NCBI GenBank assembly: GCA_021846125.1
Contig: JAJZCK010000005.1
Coordinates: 1-35,256, forward strand
DNA: 35,256 nucleotides
From: Actinomycetes bacterium
Lineage (GTDB): Bacteria; Actinomycetota; Acidimicrobiia; Acidimicrobiales; Bog-793
Reading direction: 5' to 3'
Part shown: positions 13,966-21,397 of the stretch, piece after piece
Position numbering within the stretch: the stretch's first letter is position 1
Layout of the letters: every line of letters starts with the position of its first letter
The notes under the pieces: generated by a model
Seen by the model: only the letters and a program-made list of their open reading frames with translations
Databases searched by the model: none
Told to the model about the DNA's origin: nothing
Program-made: the position numbers and the translations under genes

Positions 13966-16025
13966 TGGCTCGTCGCCCCGGGTCCGGCCGCCCCGGGTCC
14001 GGCTGCCAATGGTCCGGCCGCGGCGCTCGCTCCTGCCACTGCGGCGTGCTCGACGCTGAAAAGGTGTGCGGGGATGCCGCTCGGGTCGAGCAGGACGAAG
14101 TTCCGGCGGCCGTTCCAGGTGTAGCTCGCGCCGGTGAGCTCGTCGCGGACGGAGAACGTGGCGCCGTCGGCAAGGCCGAGCGCCGGGAGGTCGAGGTCCA
14201 CGAAGCCGGACTGGGGCCACAAAGGGTCGAGGCTCACGACGCATACCACCGTGTCACCCGTCTCGTCGTCTCGCTTGGACCAGCACATGAGCTGGTCGTT
14301 GTCGACAGCGTGGCGGTGGAGGGAGGCGTTCGCCTGGAGCGCAGGATGGGACGTGCGGGCCGCGTTCACGCGAGCGACGATGTCTGCGATGCTGCGAGGG
14401 TCGTCCCGGTCGAAGGTGCCGACCTGGTACTTCTCCGAATCCGCGTACTCCTCGCTCCCCGGGCTGGCTGGGGTGTCGACGAGCAGCTCGAACACCGGGC
14501 CGTAGATGCCGTAGCAGGCGGACAGGCAGCCGGCGAGGACGAGACGCGCGACGAAGCTGGCCCGGCCACCGCGCTGGAGGTTCTCCGGCAGGATGTCCGG
14601 AGTGTTCGGCCAGACGTTGGGCCGCAGGTAGGTCCGTCCGGGACCGTGCGCCAGCTCGTCGAAGTACTCCTCGAGCTCGTCCTTGGTGCTGCGCCAGGTG
14701 AAGTACGTGTACGACTGGTCGAAGCCCAGCTTTGCGAGCCGGTGCATGACCTTCGGTCGGGTGAAGGCCTCCGAGAGCAAGACGACTCCGGGGTCGTGGC
14801 GGCGGATCTCGGCGATCAACCACTCCCAGAAGCCAAACGGCTTCGTGTGCGGGTTGTCGACCCGGAAGATGCGAATGCCGTGCGCCATCCAGTGCAGCAC
14901 GACGTCGAGCAGCGCTAGGTGGAGGCCGTCTCGATCCGGCGTGTCGAAGTCGATGGGGTAGACGTCCTCGTAGCGCTTCGGCGGGTTCTCGGCGCATGCG
15001 ATCGTGCCGTCGGGTCGGTGCGCGAACCAGTCCGGGTGCTCGGTGACCCACGGATGGTCGGGCGAGCACTGGAACGCGAGGTCGAGGGCGATCTCGATGC
15101 CCCGCTCCTGCGCGGCGGCGACGAGAGCGTCGAGGTCGTCGAGCGTGCCGAGCGCGGGTGCGACAGCCTTGTGCCCACCGGCTGGCGAGCCGATCGCCCA
15201 AGGGCTGCCGACGTCACCCTCCTGTGCGACTGGTGCGTTGTTCCGCCCCTTGCGTCCCGTCGTCCCGATCGGGTGGATGGGAGGAAGGTAGAGCACGTCG
15301 AAGCCGAGGCGTGCGACGTACTCGAGGTGCTCGACGAGGTCACGCAAGGTGCCGTGCCTGCCTGGGACGGGGCTCGTCGAGCGGGGGAAGCACTCGTACC
15401 AGCTCGAGAATGCAGCAGCCCGCCTGCCGACGAGGACCTGGAACCGGTACGAGGAGCCGAGCTCGCCGGTCGGCGGCACAGAGGCAATCAGGTCCGCGTG
15501 CGCGTCGCACGAGCGGAGCGCTGTGACGATCGCCGCGCAGCTGCCGGCATCGGCCGTCGCGACCGACAACGAGCCGACGATCTCCGCCTCGCGCCTTCGT
15601 CCTGCAGCGGCAAGCTGGTTCGCGGCCTCCGCAAGCAGCGCCGCGCCGGCAACGGGGTCGCTCGGGTCGAAGCGCCCCGCATCGGCCCGACGAGATGCGT
15701 CGTGGCGCCAGCTCGCGAGCCGGTCTACCTCTCCGAGCACCTCGATCTCGAGCAGGCCCGGCTCGGCGGGCGTCACCGTAGCGACGTAGCGGTCGTTGCC
15801 GACCGGCGACATGGCGACGGTCGACCAGCTCCGGGTGCCGTCCCGCCGATACCGGAGGTGCGCTCGCACGGGCTCGTGGCCGTGCGAGAAGACGTCGGCG
15901 CCCACCTCGACCGGCATGCCGGCGACTGCCTTGGCGGGGAAGCGCCCGCCGTCGACGATCGGGTCCACCGACTCGACGACGACGTGGGCCTGCTCGGGTC
16001 GCCGCCTGGCTGTCACCTTCTTCAT
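13962..16025 (-). CDS. glgE: Alpha-1,4-glucan:maltose-1-phosphate maltosyltransferase GlgE
   Basis: GlgE transfers maltose from alpha-maltose-1-phosphate to the non-reducing end of an alpha-1,4-glucan and releases phosphate. The 687-residue product has an N-terminal beta domain (about 10-105), a helical insert (about 120-180), and the GH13_3 barrel with SSWYECFPRS (207-216) and LYLPPIHPIG (245-254). Catalytic residues are nucleophile D390 in FRVDNPHTKPFGFWEW, acid/base E419 in LLSEAFTRPK, and D477 in PNTPDILP. The last 20 or so residues are a Gly/Ala/Pro tail from a degenerate 15-bp repeat. AGGGG lies just before ATG 16025, 10 nt after the upstream glycosyltransferase stop. The donor-making genes treS and mak are not in the window. 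Confidence 0.96.
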   Translation of the reverse strand: MKKVTARRRPEQAHVVVESVDPIVDGGRFPAKAVAGMPVEVGADVFSHGHEPVRAHLRYRRDGTRSWSTVAMSPVGNDRYVATVTPAEPGLLEIEVLGEVDRLASWRHDASRRADAGRFDPSDPVAGAALLAEAANQLAAAGRRREAEIVGSLSVATADAGSCAAIVTALRSCDAHADLIASVPPTGELGSSYRFQVLVGRRAAAFSSWYECFPRSTSPVPGRHGTLRDLVEHLEYVARLGFDVLYLPPIHPIGTTGRKGRNNAPVAQEGDVGSPWAIGSPAGGHKAVAPALGTLDDLDALVAAAQERGIEIALDLAFQCSPDHPWVTEHPDWFAHRPDGTIACAENPPKRYEDVYPIDFDTPDRDGLHLALLDVVLHWMAHGIRIFRVDNPHTKPFGFWEWLIAEIRRHDPGVVLLSEAFTRPKVMHRLAKLGFDQSYTYFTWRSTKDELEEYFDELAHGPGRTYLRPNVWPNTPDILPENLQRGGRASFVARLVLAGCLSACYGIYGPVFELLVDTPASPGSEEYADSEKYQVGTFDRDDPRSIADIVARVNAARTSHPALQANASLHRHAVDNDQLMCWSKRDDETGDTVVCVVSLDPLWPQSGFVDLDLPALGLADGATFSVRDELTGASYTWNGRRNFVLLDPSGIPAHLFSVEHAAVAGASAAAGPLAAGPGAAGPGATSH
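13976..14020. repeat. Degenerate 15-bp repeat at the glgE 3' end
   Basis: Three adjacent 15-bp units (13976-13990, 13991-14005, 14006-14020) share the core GGTCCGGC with a few changes. They encode the AGP-rich tail of GlgE. Like the treY minisatellite the unit keeps the reading frame. Confidence 0.75.
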
Positions 16026-16035
16026 TTCGACCCCT

Positions 16036-17094
16036 TCACGACGGGTCGAGCGTACCTGGGAGCCGGCCGAGGACGCGGGAGAGGCGCGCCGGCAGGTCCG
16101 CGATGTCGAAGTGCCGCCGGGCGACCGCCGCGTTGCGCCGGAGGAGCCCGCCGTCGGGGTTGTCGAGCCATCCGCGGAGCAGGGCGGGCCGATCCGCGTC
16201 GAACCACGCGAAGCCGAAGCGTCTCAGCTCGCGCGCAACGGGGTACCGGCCGACGGCGAGGGGGCGCCGGTGGGTCGCGGACTCGACCGACGGGTTGCCG
16301 AAGCCCTCCCACGTCGAAGGGAGCACGACGGCGTCGCAGGCGGCATAGGCGTCGGCGACGACCTCGCCCGGGCGCGCCGGCCACGGACCCCGGAGCACGG
16401 GAACGCGCGCGGATCGCAGCACCTCTGCACACTCGCTCCCGTAGCCGTCCTCCGAAGGACCGAGCAGCCAGTAGGTGGCGCCGACGGCCTCCGCGAGCGC
16501 GAGGCCGGCCGGGATCGCCTTGCGGGGGATCGCCCGGGTCGGCTGGAGGACGAGCAGGTCTGCCGGGGCGACGCCGGCACGCTCGCGCGTCGCGTCGCGC
16601 CTGCCACCGCTCGGCTCCGGATCGAAGGTGTTGTAGCAGGTCGTCGCCGCGTAGCCGTAGGCCCGCAGCTCGGTCGTCGAGCGCTGGTTGACGCAGACGT
16701 GCTGCCAGCACGGGTCGTCCGGCGGAGGTCCGAGGTGTGCGAGCGCGCGCCGCTGGGACGCGAGGTCGTGGTGGTGCAAGATGGCCGGGCGACCGGCGAG
16801 GGCGGCTGCGACTGCCGAGGATGCTCTCGGGTTGAGTGGCAGCGAGCAGAGGTTCTCCACGACGACGATGTCGGCGCCGGCGAACGCGTCCTCCAGCTCG
16901 GTCCGGCTCGGCGGCTCGGCGGCAGTCGCTGCGAGGCCTGGTAGCACGAGATCCGCCGTGCCCGAGCCTGCGAGTGTCCGGACCGCGCAGCCGAGGGAGC
17001 GCAGGGCGGCGATCCACTTCGCCGCCTCGACTGCGACACCGTCCGTCCCGCCGAGGCGGTAGGAGCAGACGACGACGCTCGCGGGAGGCTGCAC
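16036..17094 (-). CDS. GT4-like glycosyltransferase, first gene of the glgE operon
   Basis: A 352-residue GT-B-fold glycosyltransferase. The N-terminal half has a VVVCSYRLGGTDGVAVEAAK opening with a glycine-rich loop. The C-terminal half has QPTRAIPRKAI (R187, K192; donor phosphate binding) and the E-x7-E motif EGFGNPSVE (263-271) that contacts the nucleotide sugar. Donor and acceptor cannot be told. It does not look like a full-length GlgA/GlgM, though its place as first gene, 10 nt before glgE, suggests a link to alpha-glucan or a related saccharide. GTG at 17094 follows a TAGCTT -10 box by 6 nt, so translation is probably leaderless and this promoter should drive the whole operon. An 8-bp tandem repeat begins 6 bp beyond that -10 box. 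Confidence 0.85.
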   Translation of the reverse strand: MQPPASVVVCSYRLGGTDGVAVEAAKWIAALRSLGCAVRTLAGSGTADLVLPGLAATAAEPPSRTELEDAFAGADIVVVENLCSLPLNPRASSAVAAALAGRPAILHHHDLASQRRALAHLGPPPDDPCWQHVCVNQRSTTELRAYGYAATTCYNTFDPEPSGGRRDATRERAGVAPADLLVLQPTRAIPRKAIPAGLALAEAVGATYWLLGPSEDGYGSECAEVLRSARVPVLRGPWPARPGEVVADAYAACDAVVLPSTWEGFGNPSVESATHRRPLAVGRYPVARELRRFGFAWFDADRPALLRGWLDNPDGGLLRRNAAVARRHFDIADLPARLSRVLGRLPGTLDPS

Positions 17095-17100
17095 GCCGGC

Positions 17101-17106
17101 AAGCTA
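17101..17106 (-). promoter_or_regulatory. Putative leaderless -10 box of the glycosyltransferase-glgE-treY operon (TAGCTT)
   Basis: On the minus strand TAGCTT is followed by 6 nt and then the GTG start at 17094. There is no Shine-Dalgarno sequence. The expected -35 position, about 17124-17129, lies inside the 8-bp tandem repeat, so no conventional -35 exists. Confidence 0.5.
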
Positions 17107-17112
17107 CCCGCG

Positions 17113-17192
17113 CCTGCCCGCCTGCCCGCCTGCCCGCCTGCCCGCCTGCCCGCCTGCCCGCCTGCCCGCCTGCCCGCCTGCCCGCCTGCCCG
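17113..17192. repeat. Perfect 8-bp tandem repeat, ten copies, in a divergent promoter region
   Basis: Ten identical head-to-tail copies of CCTGCCCG (80 bp) fill the region between the glgE-operon promoter and the divergent dehydratase gene. The unit is not a multiple of three and the array is noncoding. Having no variant copies suggests recent expansion or active homogenisation. Confidence 0.97.
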
Positions 17193-17237
17193 CGGATCCG
17201 GTCGGAGCCGGACGTGGGGCGGGCGCCGTTGCGCTAG

Positions 17238-18209
<972 letters not shown>

Positions 18210-18272
18210 CCCGCTCGGCGCCCGAGCCACGCTGCGGTGCCGCTTGGTGCCGCACGGCCGTTCGCACGCACC

Positions 18273-18278
18273 TAGCAT
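18273..18278 (+). promoter_or_regulatory. Putative -10 box of the ccm operon (TAGCAT)
   Basis: TAGCAT matches TANNNT and lies 12 nt before the ccmA ATG. The mRNA leader would be only a few nucleotides long. No -35 or operator was recognised in the 80-bp gap after the dehydratase gene. Confidence 0.45.
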
Positions 18279-18290
18279 GGGCGAGCGCCC

Positions 18291-19040
18291 ATGGGTCCTG
18301 TGATCAGCCTTCGCGATGCCGTGTCTCTCTCCGGCCGGTTCCCGCTCCTTGCAGGCGTCACTCTCGACGTCGCCGGGGGCGAGGTGGTGCACCTGCGCGG
18401 ACCCAACGGCGCGGGTAAGTCCAGCCTGCTCAGGCTTTGCGCGGGCCTCGTCCCGATCGCGTCCGGGACGGCGTTCGTCCTCGGTCACGACCTTCGCGCC
18501 GACCGCCAGTCCGTGCGGCGCGAGGTCGGCCTGCTCGGGCACGCGAGCTTCCTCTACGACGACCTCTCGGTCGAGAGGAACGTCCGCTTCGCCGTCCGTG
18601 CGGCCCGTGCCGACCTCCGAGGCGTCGACGAGGCGCTGGATCGTCTCGGGCTTGGCGGGAGGCTCCGCTCGACCCTTGTCGGCAGCCTGTCGGCCGGGCA
18701 GCGCAGGCGAGCAGCTCTCGCTGTCGTCGTGGCGCGGCGCGCGCGCCTGTGGCTCCTCGACGAGCCGCACGCGGGTCTCGACGCGATGGGCCGGACGTCG
18801 GTCGACGAGCTCGTGCGCGCGGCGAGCGCGAGCGGGACGACCGTCCTGCTCGCATCGCACGAGCTCGATCGTGCGAGCCGGCTCGCTGATCGCGTGGTCG
18901 TGGTCGCCGGTGGCCGCGTCGTCGCGGCGGCAGAGCCCGGTGCGACGGGTGTACCCGCAGCCCAAGGTGCCGAGGGCGACGAAACGCGGCAGATCGCGCC
19001 CGCCGGCGAAGCAGAGGAGGACGGCCGCGATGTGGCGTGA
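18291..19040 (+). CDS. ccmA: Heme exporter ATP-binding protein CcmA
   Basis: The ATPase of the CcmABCD complex, which releases heme-loaded CcmE from CcmC. The 249-residue protein is one ABC domain with Walker A GPNGAGKSS (37-45), signature LSAGQ (133-137), Walker B LWLLDE (153-158) and switch H190. The spacing and short length fit CcmA, and it is followed directly by ccmB. ATG at 18291 is used; GTG at 18300 is possible. The C-terminus is somewhat extended and hydrophilic. The stop lies 11 nt inside ccmB. Confidence 0.93.
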   Translation: MGPVISLRDAVSLSGRFPLLAGVTLDVAGGEVVHLRGPNGAGKSSLLRLCAGLVPIASGTAFVLGHDLRADRQSVRREVGLLGHASFLYDDLSVERNVRFAVRAARADLRGVDEALDRLGLGGRLRSTLVGSLSAGQRRRAALAVVVARRARLWLLDEPHAGLDAMGRTSVDELVRAASASGTTVLLASHELDRASRLADRVVVVAGGRVVAAAEPGATGVPAAQGAEGDETRQIAPAGEAEEDGRDVA

Positions 19041-19707
19041 CGCCCTCCTCGTCGCGGGCAAGGACCTGCGGATCGAGGCGCGCTCGAAGGTCGGGCTCGG
19101 CCAGGTCGTGCCCTTCGCGCTCGTCGTGGTGCTGCTCTTCGGGCTGGCGCTCGGGCCGGCCGCCGGACGGGGAAGCGTCCTGTCGCTAGCCGCTCCGGGG
19201 CTCTACTGGGTAGCGGTGCTGCTGGCGACCGTGCTCGCGGTGCAGCGGAGCTTTGCGATCGAGGCGCTCGACGGGGCGAGTGACGGGCTCAAGCTGTCCG
19301 GACTCGACCCGGCAGGGATCTTCGTCGGCAAGGCAGCCGCTGTCTGCGGTCAGCTCCTCGCTCTCGAGGTCGTGCTGGCGGGAGCAGTGGCTCTCCTCTA
19401 CGACCGGCATCTCGCCGGGGGCCTGCTCCTCGTTGCGAGCTGCGTGGCTGCGACCGTCGGGCTCGTCTCGGTCGGGACGATCTACGGGGTCGTCTCCTCG
19501 GGCACACGCCAGCGCGAGACGCTGCTCCCGTTGCTGTTCTTCCCGATGGTGGCGCCGATCCTGCTCGCCGCGACCAAGGCGTGGGACGCGGCGCTCGCCG
19601 GTACCCCGGGACGAGGCGCCGGCTGGCTCGACGTGCTCGCGGTGTTCGCCGTCGCCTACCTTGCCATGGGGACCGTCGCCTTCGGTCCGCTGCTGGAGGA
19701 CGCGTGA
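19030..19707 (+). CDS. ccmB: Heme exporter membrane protein CcmB
   Basis: The membrane partner of CcmA. The 225-residue protein has about six hydrophobic helices after a short cytoplasmic start, KDLRIEARSK, which is typical of CcmB and similar permeases. Other family-like segments are ALDGASDGLKLSGLDP (about 77-92) and LPLLFFPMVAPILLAATKA (about 168-186). The start at 19030 has a strong AGAGGAGG ribosome-binding site at 19013-19020, so it may be translated partly independently of ccmA despite the 11-nt overlap. The stop overlaps ccmC as GTGA. Confidence 0.93.
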   Translation: MWRDALLVAGKDLRIEARSKVGLGQVVPFALVVVLLFGLALGPAAGRGSVLSLAAPGLYWVAVLLATVLAVQRSFAIEALDGASDGLKLSGLDPAGIFVGKAAAVCGQLLALEVVLAGAVALLYDRHLAGGLLLVASCVAATVGLVSVGTIYGVVSSGTRQRETLLPLLFFPMVAPILLAATKAWDAALAGTPGRGAGWLDVLAVFAVAYLAMGTVAFGPLLEDA

Positions 19708-20573
19708 GCTTGACCACGACACCGACAGGTCCTGGCCGGGCCGGGACCGCAGTGCCTCCGGCCCAGCCCACGGCACTCGGCCCAACCGGTGGCTCGGGTG
19801 TGGGCTCGGTGCCTGGCCGGGAGACCGTTCGGCAGCGCAGGAGTGGCCGGGACGCCGCGGTCACCGCGACCGGTGCACTCGCGCTCGTCGGGGTCGTAGC
19901 CACCGTGTGGCTCGGGCTGTGGGTCACGCCCCCGGACCGCTTCATGGGCAACCTCGTCAGGCTGCTCTACATCCACCCGTCGATCGCCTGGGTCATGTAC
20001 GTCTGCTATGGCGTCGCGTTCCTGGCGAGCCTCCTCTATCTGTGGCCGCGCACGAGGTCGCTCCGCTTCGACAAGCTCGCGGGCGCGTCGAGCGAGGTGG
20101 GAGTCGTCTTCACGGGGCTCACGCTTGTCACAGGGTCGATCTGGGGCCGCCCGACGTGGGGCGTCTGGTGGACCTGGGACCCGCTGCTCACGACGACAGC
20201 GCTCCTTTTCGTGCTGTACCTCGGCTACCTGGCGGTGCGTAGGATCCCCGGCGAGCCTGAGGTCTGCGCTCGCCGCTCGGCCATCGCCGCTCTGGTCGCC
20301 TTCGTCGACGTACCGATCTGCTACTTCTCGGTCCTGTGGTGGCGCAGTCTCCACCAGGCGCCGACGGTCGCCGACCCGATCACCGGCAAGACGTACGTCC
20401 ACGGCTCCATGGCGTGGACGCTCCTGCTCAGCTTCGTCACTTTCACGCTCGTCTACGTGTGGCTCGTCGCACGCCGCTACCGGCTCTTCGTGCTCGCCGA
20501 GCGAGAGGGGGACGAAGGGCTCGCGCTCGCGATCGAGGAGCGCCGGGCCGAGTCGCTCCAGGGGCACGCGTGA
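19704..20573 (+). CDS. ccmC: Cytochrome c biogenesis heme protein CcmC
   Basis: CcmC holds heme at the outer face of the membrane and attaches it to CcmE. The 289-residue protein has a hydrophilic N-terminal extension (about 1-55) followed by six membrane helices. The tryptophan-rich WWD-type motif is WGVWWTWDP (152-160), and the two conserved heme-ligand histidines appear as H91 in YIHPSIAW and H233 in YVHGSMAW. Both flanking junctions are 4-nt GTGA overlaps, with ccmB before it and ccmD after it, which fixes the GTG start. The N-terminal extension rich in Pro, Gly and Thr is unusual for the family. Confidence 0.94.
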   Translation: MSLTTTPTGPGRAGTAVPPAQPTALGPTGGSGVGSVPGRETVRQRRSGRDAAVTATGALALVGVVATVWLGLWVTPPDRFMGNLVRLLYIHPSIAWVMYVCYGVAFLASLLYLWPRTRSLRFDKLAGASSEVGVVFTGLTLVTGSIWGRPTWGVWWTWDPLLTTTALLFVLYLGYLAVRRIPGEPEVCARRSAIAALVAFVDVPICYFSVLWWRSLHQAPTVADPITGKTYVHGSMAWTLLLSFVTFTLVYVWLVARRYRLFVLAEREGDEGLALAIEERRAESLQGHA

Positions 20574-20800
20574 ACGGCTACGTCGAAGCAGGCTACGTGG
20601 TCGGCCTCGGGACCCTGGCGGGCTACGCAGTGAGCCTCGTCGCACGCGAGCGCTCCGCGCGGCGGCGCCTTGCCGGAGGTGGTGTGCGCCAGGTGGTGGC
20701 GCCGAGCGCGTCGGAGCCTCCGGCTCCGCGCGGCGAGCCCTCGACCGTCGAGAAGCCCGTCTCTCCGGTCGCCGACCAGCCACCCCGGCACCTCGGGTGA
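20570..20800 (+). CDS. ccmD: Small membrane protein CcmD
   Basis: A 76-residue product overlapping ccmC by GTGA. Residues about 3-24 (GYVEAGYVVGLGTLAGYAVS) form one membrane helix, followed by a basic stretch ARERSARRRL (about 27-36), the layout of CcmD, which stabilises the CcmABC-CcmE complex. After that a Pro/Ser/Glu-rich hydrophilic tail of about 40 residues is longer than in typical CcmD proteins of 40-70 residues. Identity rests on position between ccmC and ccmE, size and topology rather than on strongly conserved residues. Confidence 0.8.
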   Translation: MNGYVEAGYVVGLGTLAGYAVSLVARERSARRRLAGGGVRQVVAPSASEPPAPRGEPSTVEKPVSPVADQPPRHLG

Positions 20801-21348
20801 GCATGGACGTATCGCCTGTCGGGGTGCCCGCGGTCCACCGGCCGGTCGTGGAGGCGGAGCCCGGACTGGTCGCCCATGCTCTTTCACCTGCCGGCGCGGC
20901 CGCGCGAGCGGCGCTCGCGCGGCGGACGAGGCGCCGTCTCTTGGCGGTGGCTCTCGTGCTTGCCGGAGCGCTCGGCTTCCTGGTCTACAAGGTCCTCACC
21001 TCCGCGATCGTCTACTTCAAGACGACGAGCCAGGCAGTCGCCGAGAGGGCGCAGCTGGGCAGCTCCACGTTCCAGATCGAAGGGGTCGTCGTGGCAGGCA
21101 CGCTCCGCCACCGGGTGGGCGGGACTCTCGACTTCTCGATTCGTGGCGGCGGCGCGACGGTGCCCGTCGAGAACACCGGCGCGCCGCCCCAGCTGTTCCA
21201 GGCGAACGTGCCCGTCGTGCTCGTCGGCCATTTCGTCGGCGGGTCCGACACCTTCGCGTCCGACCAGATCCTCGTGAAGCACTCGAACGCCTACATCGCA
21301 GCGCACCCGGGCCGGGTGAGGGGACCGACCGGCAAGGTCGTGCGTTGA
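20797..21348 (+). CDS. ccmE: Heme chaperone CcmE
   Basis: CcmE carries heme covalently from CcmC to CcmF on the outer side of the membrane. The 183-residue protein has an N-terminal cytoplasmic part, a membrane anchor at about 49-65, and an OB-fold domain. The heme-binding histidine is H162 in ILVKHSNAY with conserved Tyr at 166 (H-x3-Y). Other family-like segments are FKTTSQAV and FQIEGVVVAGTLRH. GTG at 20797 makes a GTGA overlap with ccmD; ATG at 20803, two codons later, is an equally possible start. Confidence 0.93.
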   Translation: MSMDVSPVGVPAVHRPVVEAEPGLVAHALSPAGAAARAALARRTRRRLLAVALVLAGALGFLVYKVLTSAIVYFKTTSQAVAERAQLGSSTFQIEGVVVAGTLRHRVGGTLDFSIRGGGATVPVENTGAPPQLFQANVPVVLVGHFVGGSDTFASDQILVKHSNAYIAAHPGRVRGPTGKVVR

Positions 21349-21397
21349 GCACGCCTGTGCTTGGGGCCTGCAGGAGTGCAGCCCGCGGGCGAACCGC

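Noticed and set aside
17113-17192. CRISPR array
   Set aside because: The copies are 8 bp and adjacent, without spacers, and no cas gene is present.
18210-18290. Terminator between the dehydratase gene and ccmA
   Set aside because: Only short imperfect arms (TGCGG/CCGCA) are visible, with no T-tract, too weak to annotate.
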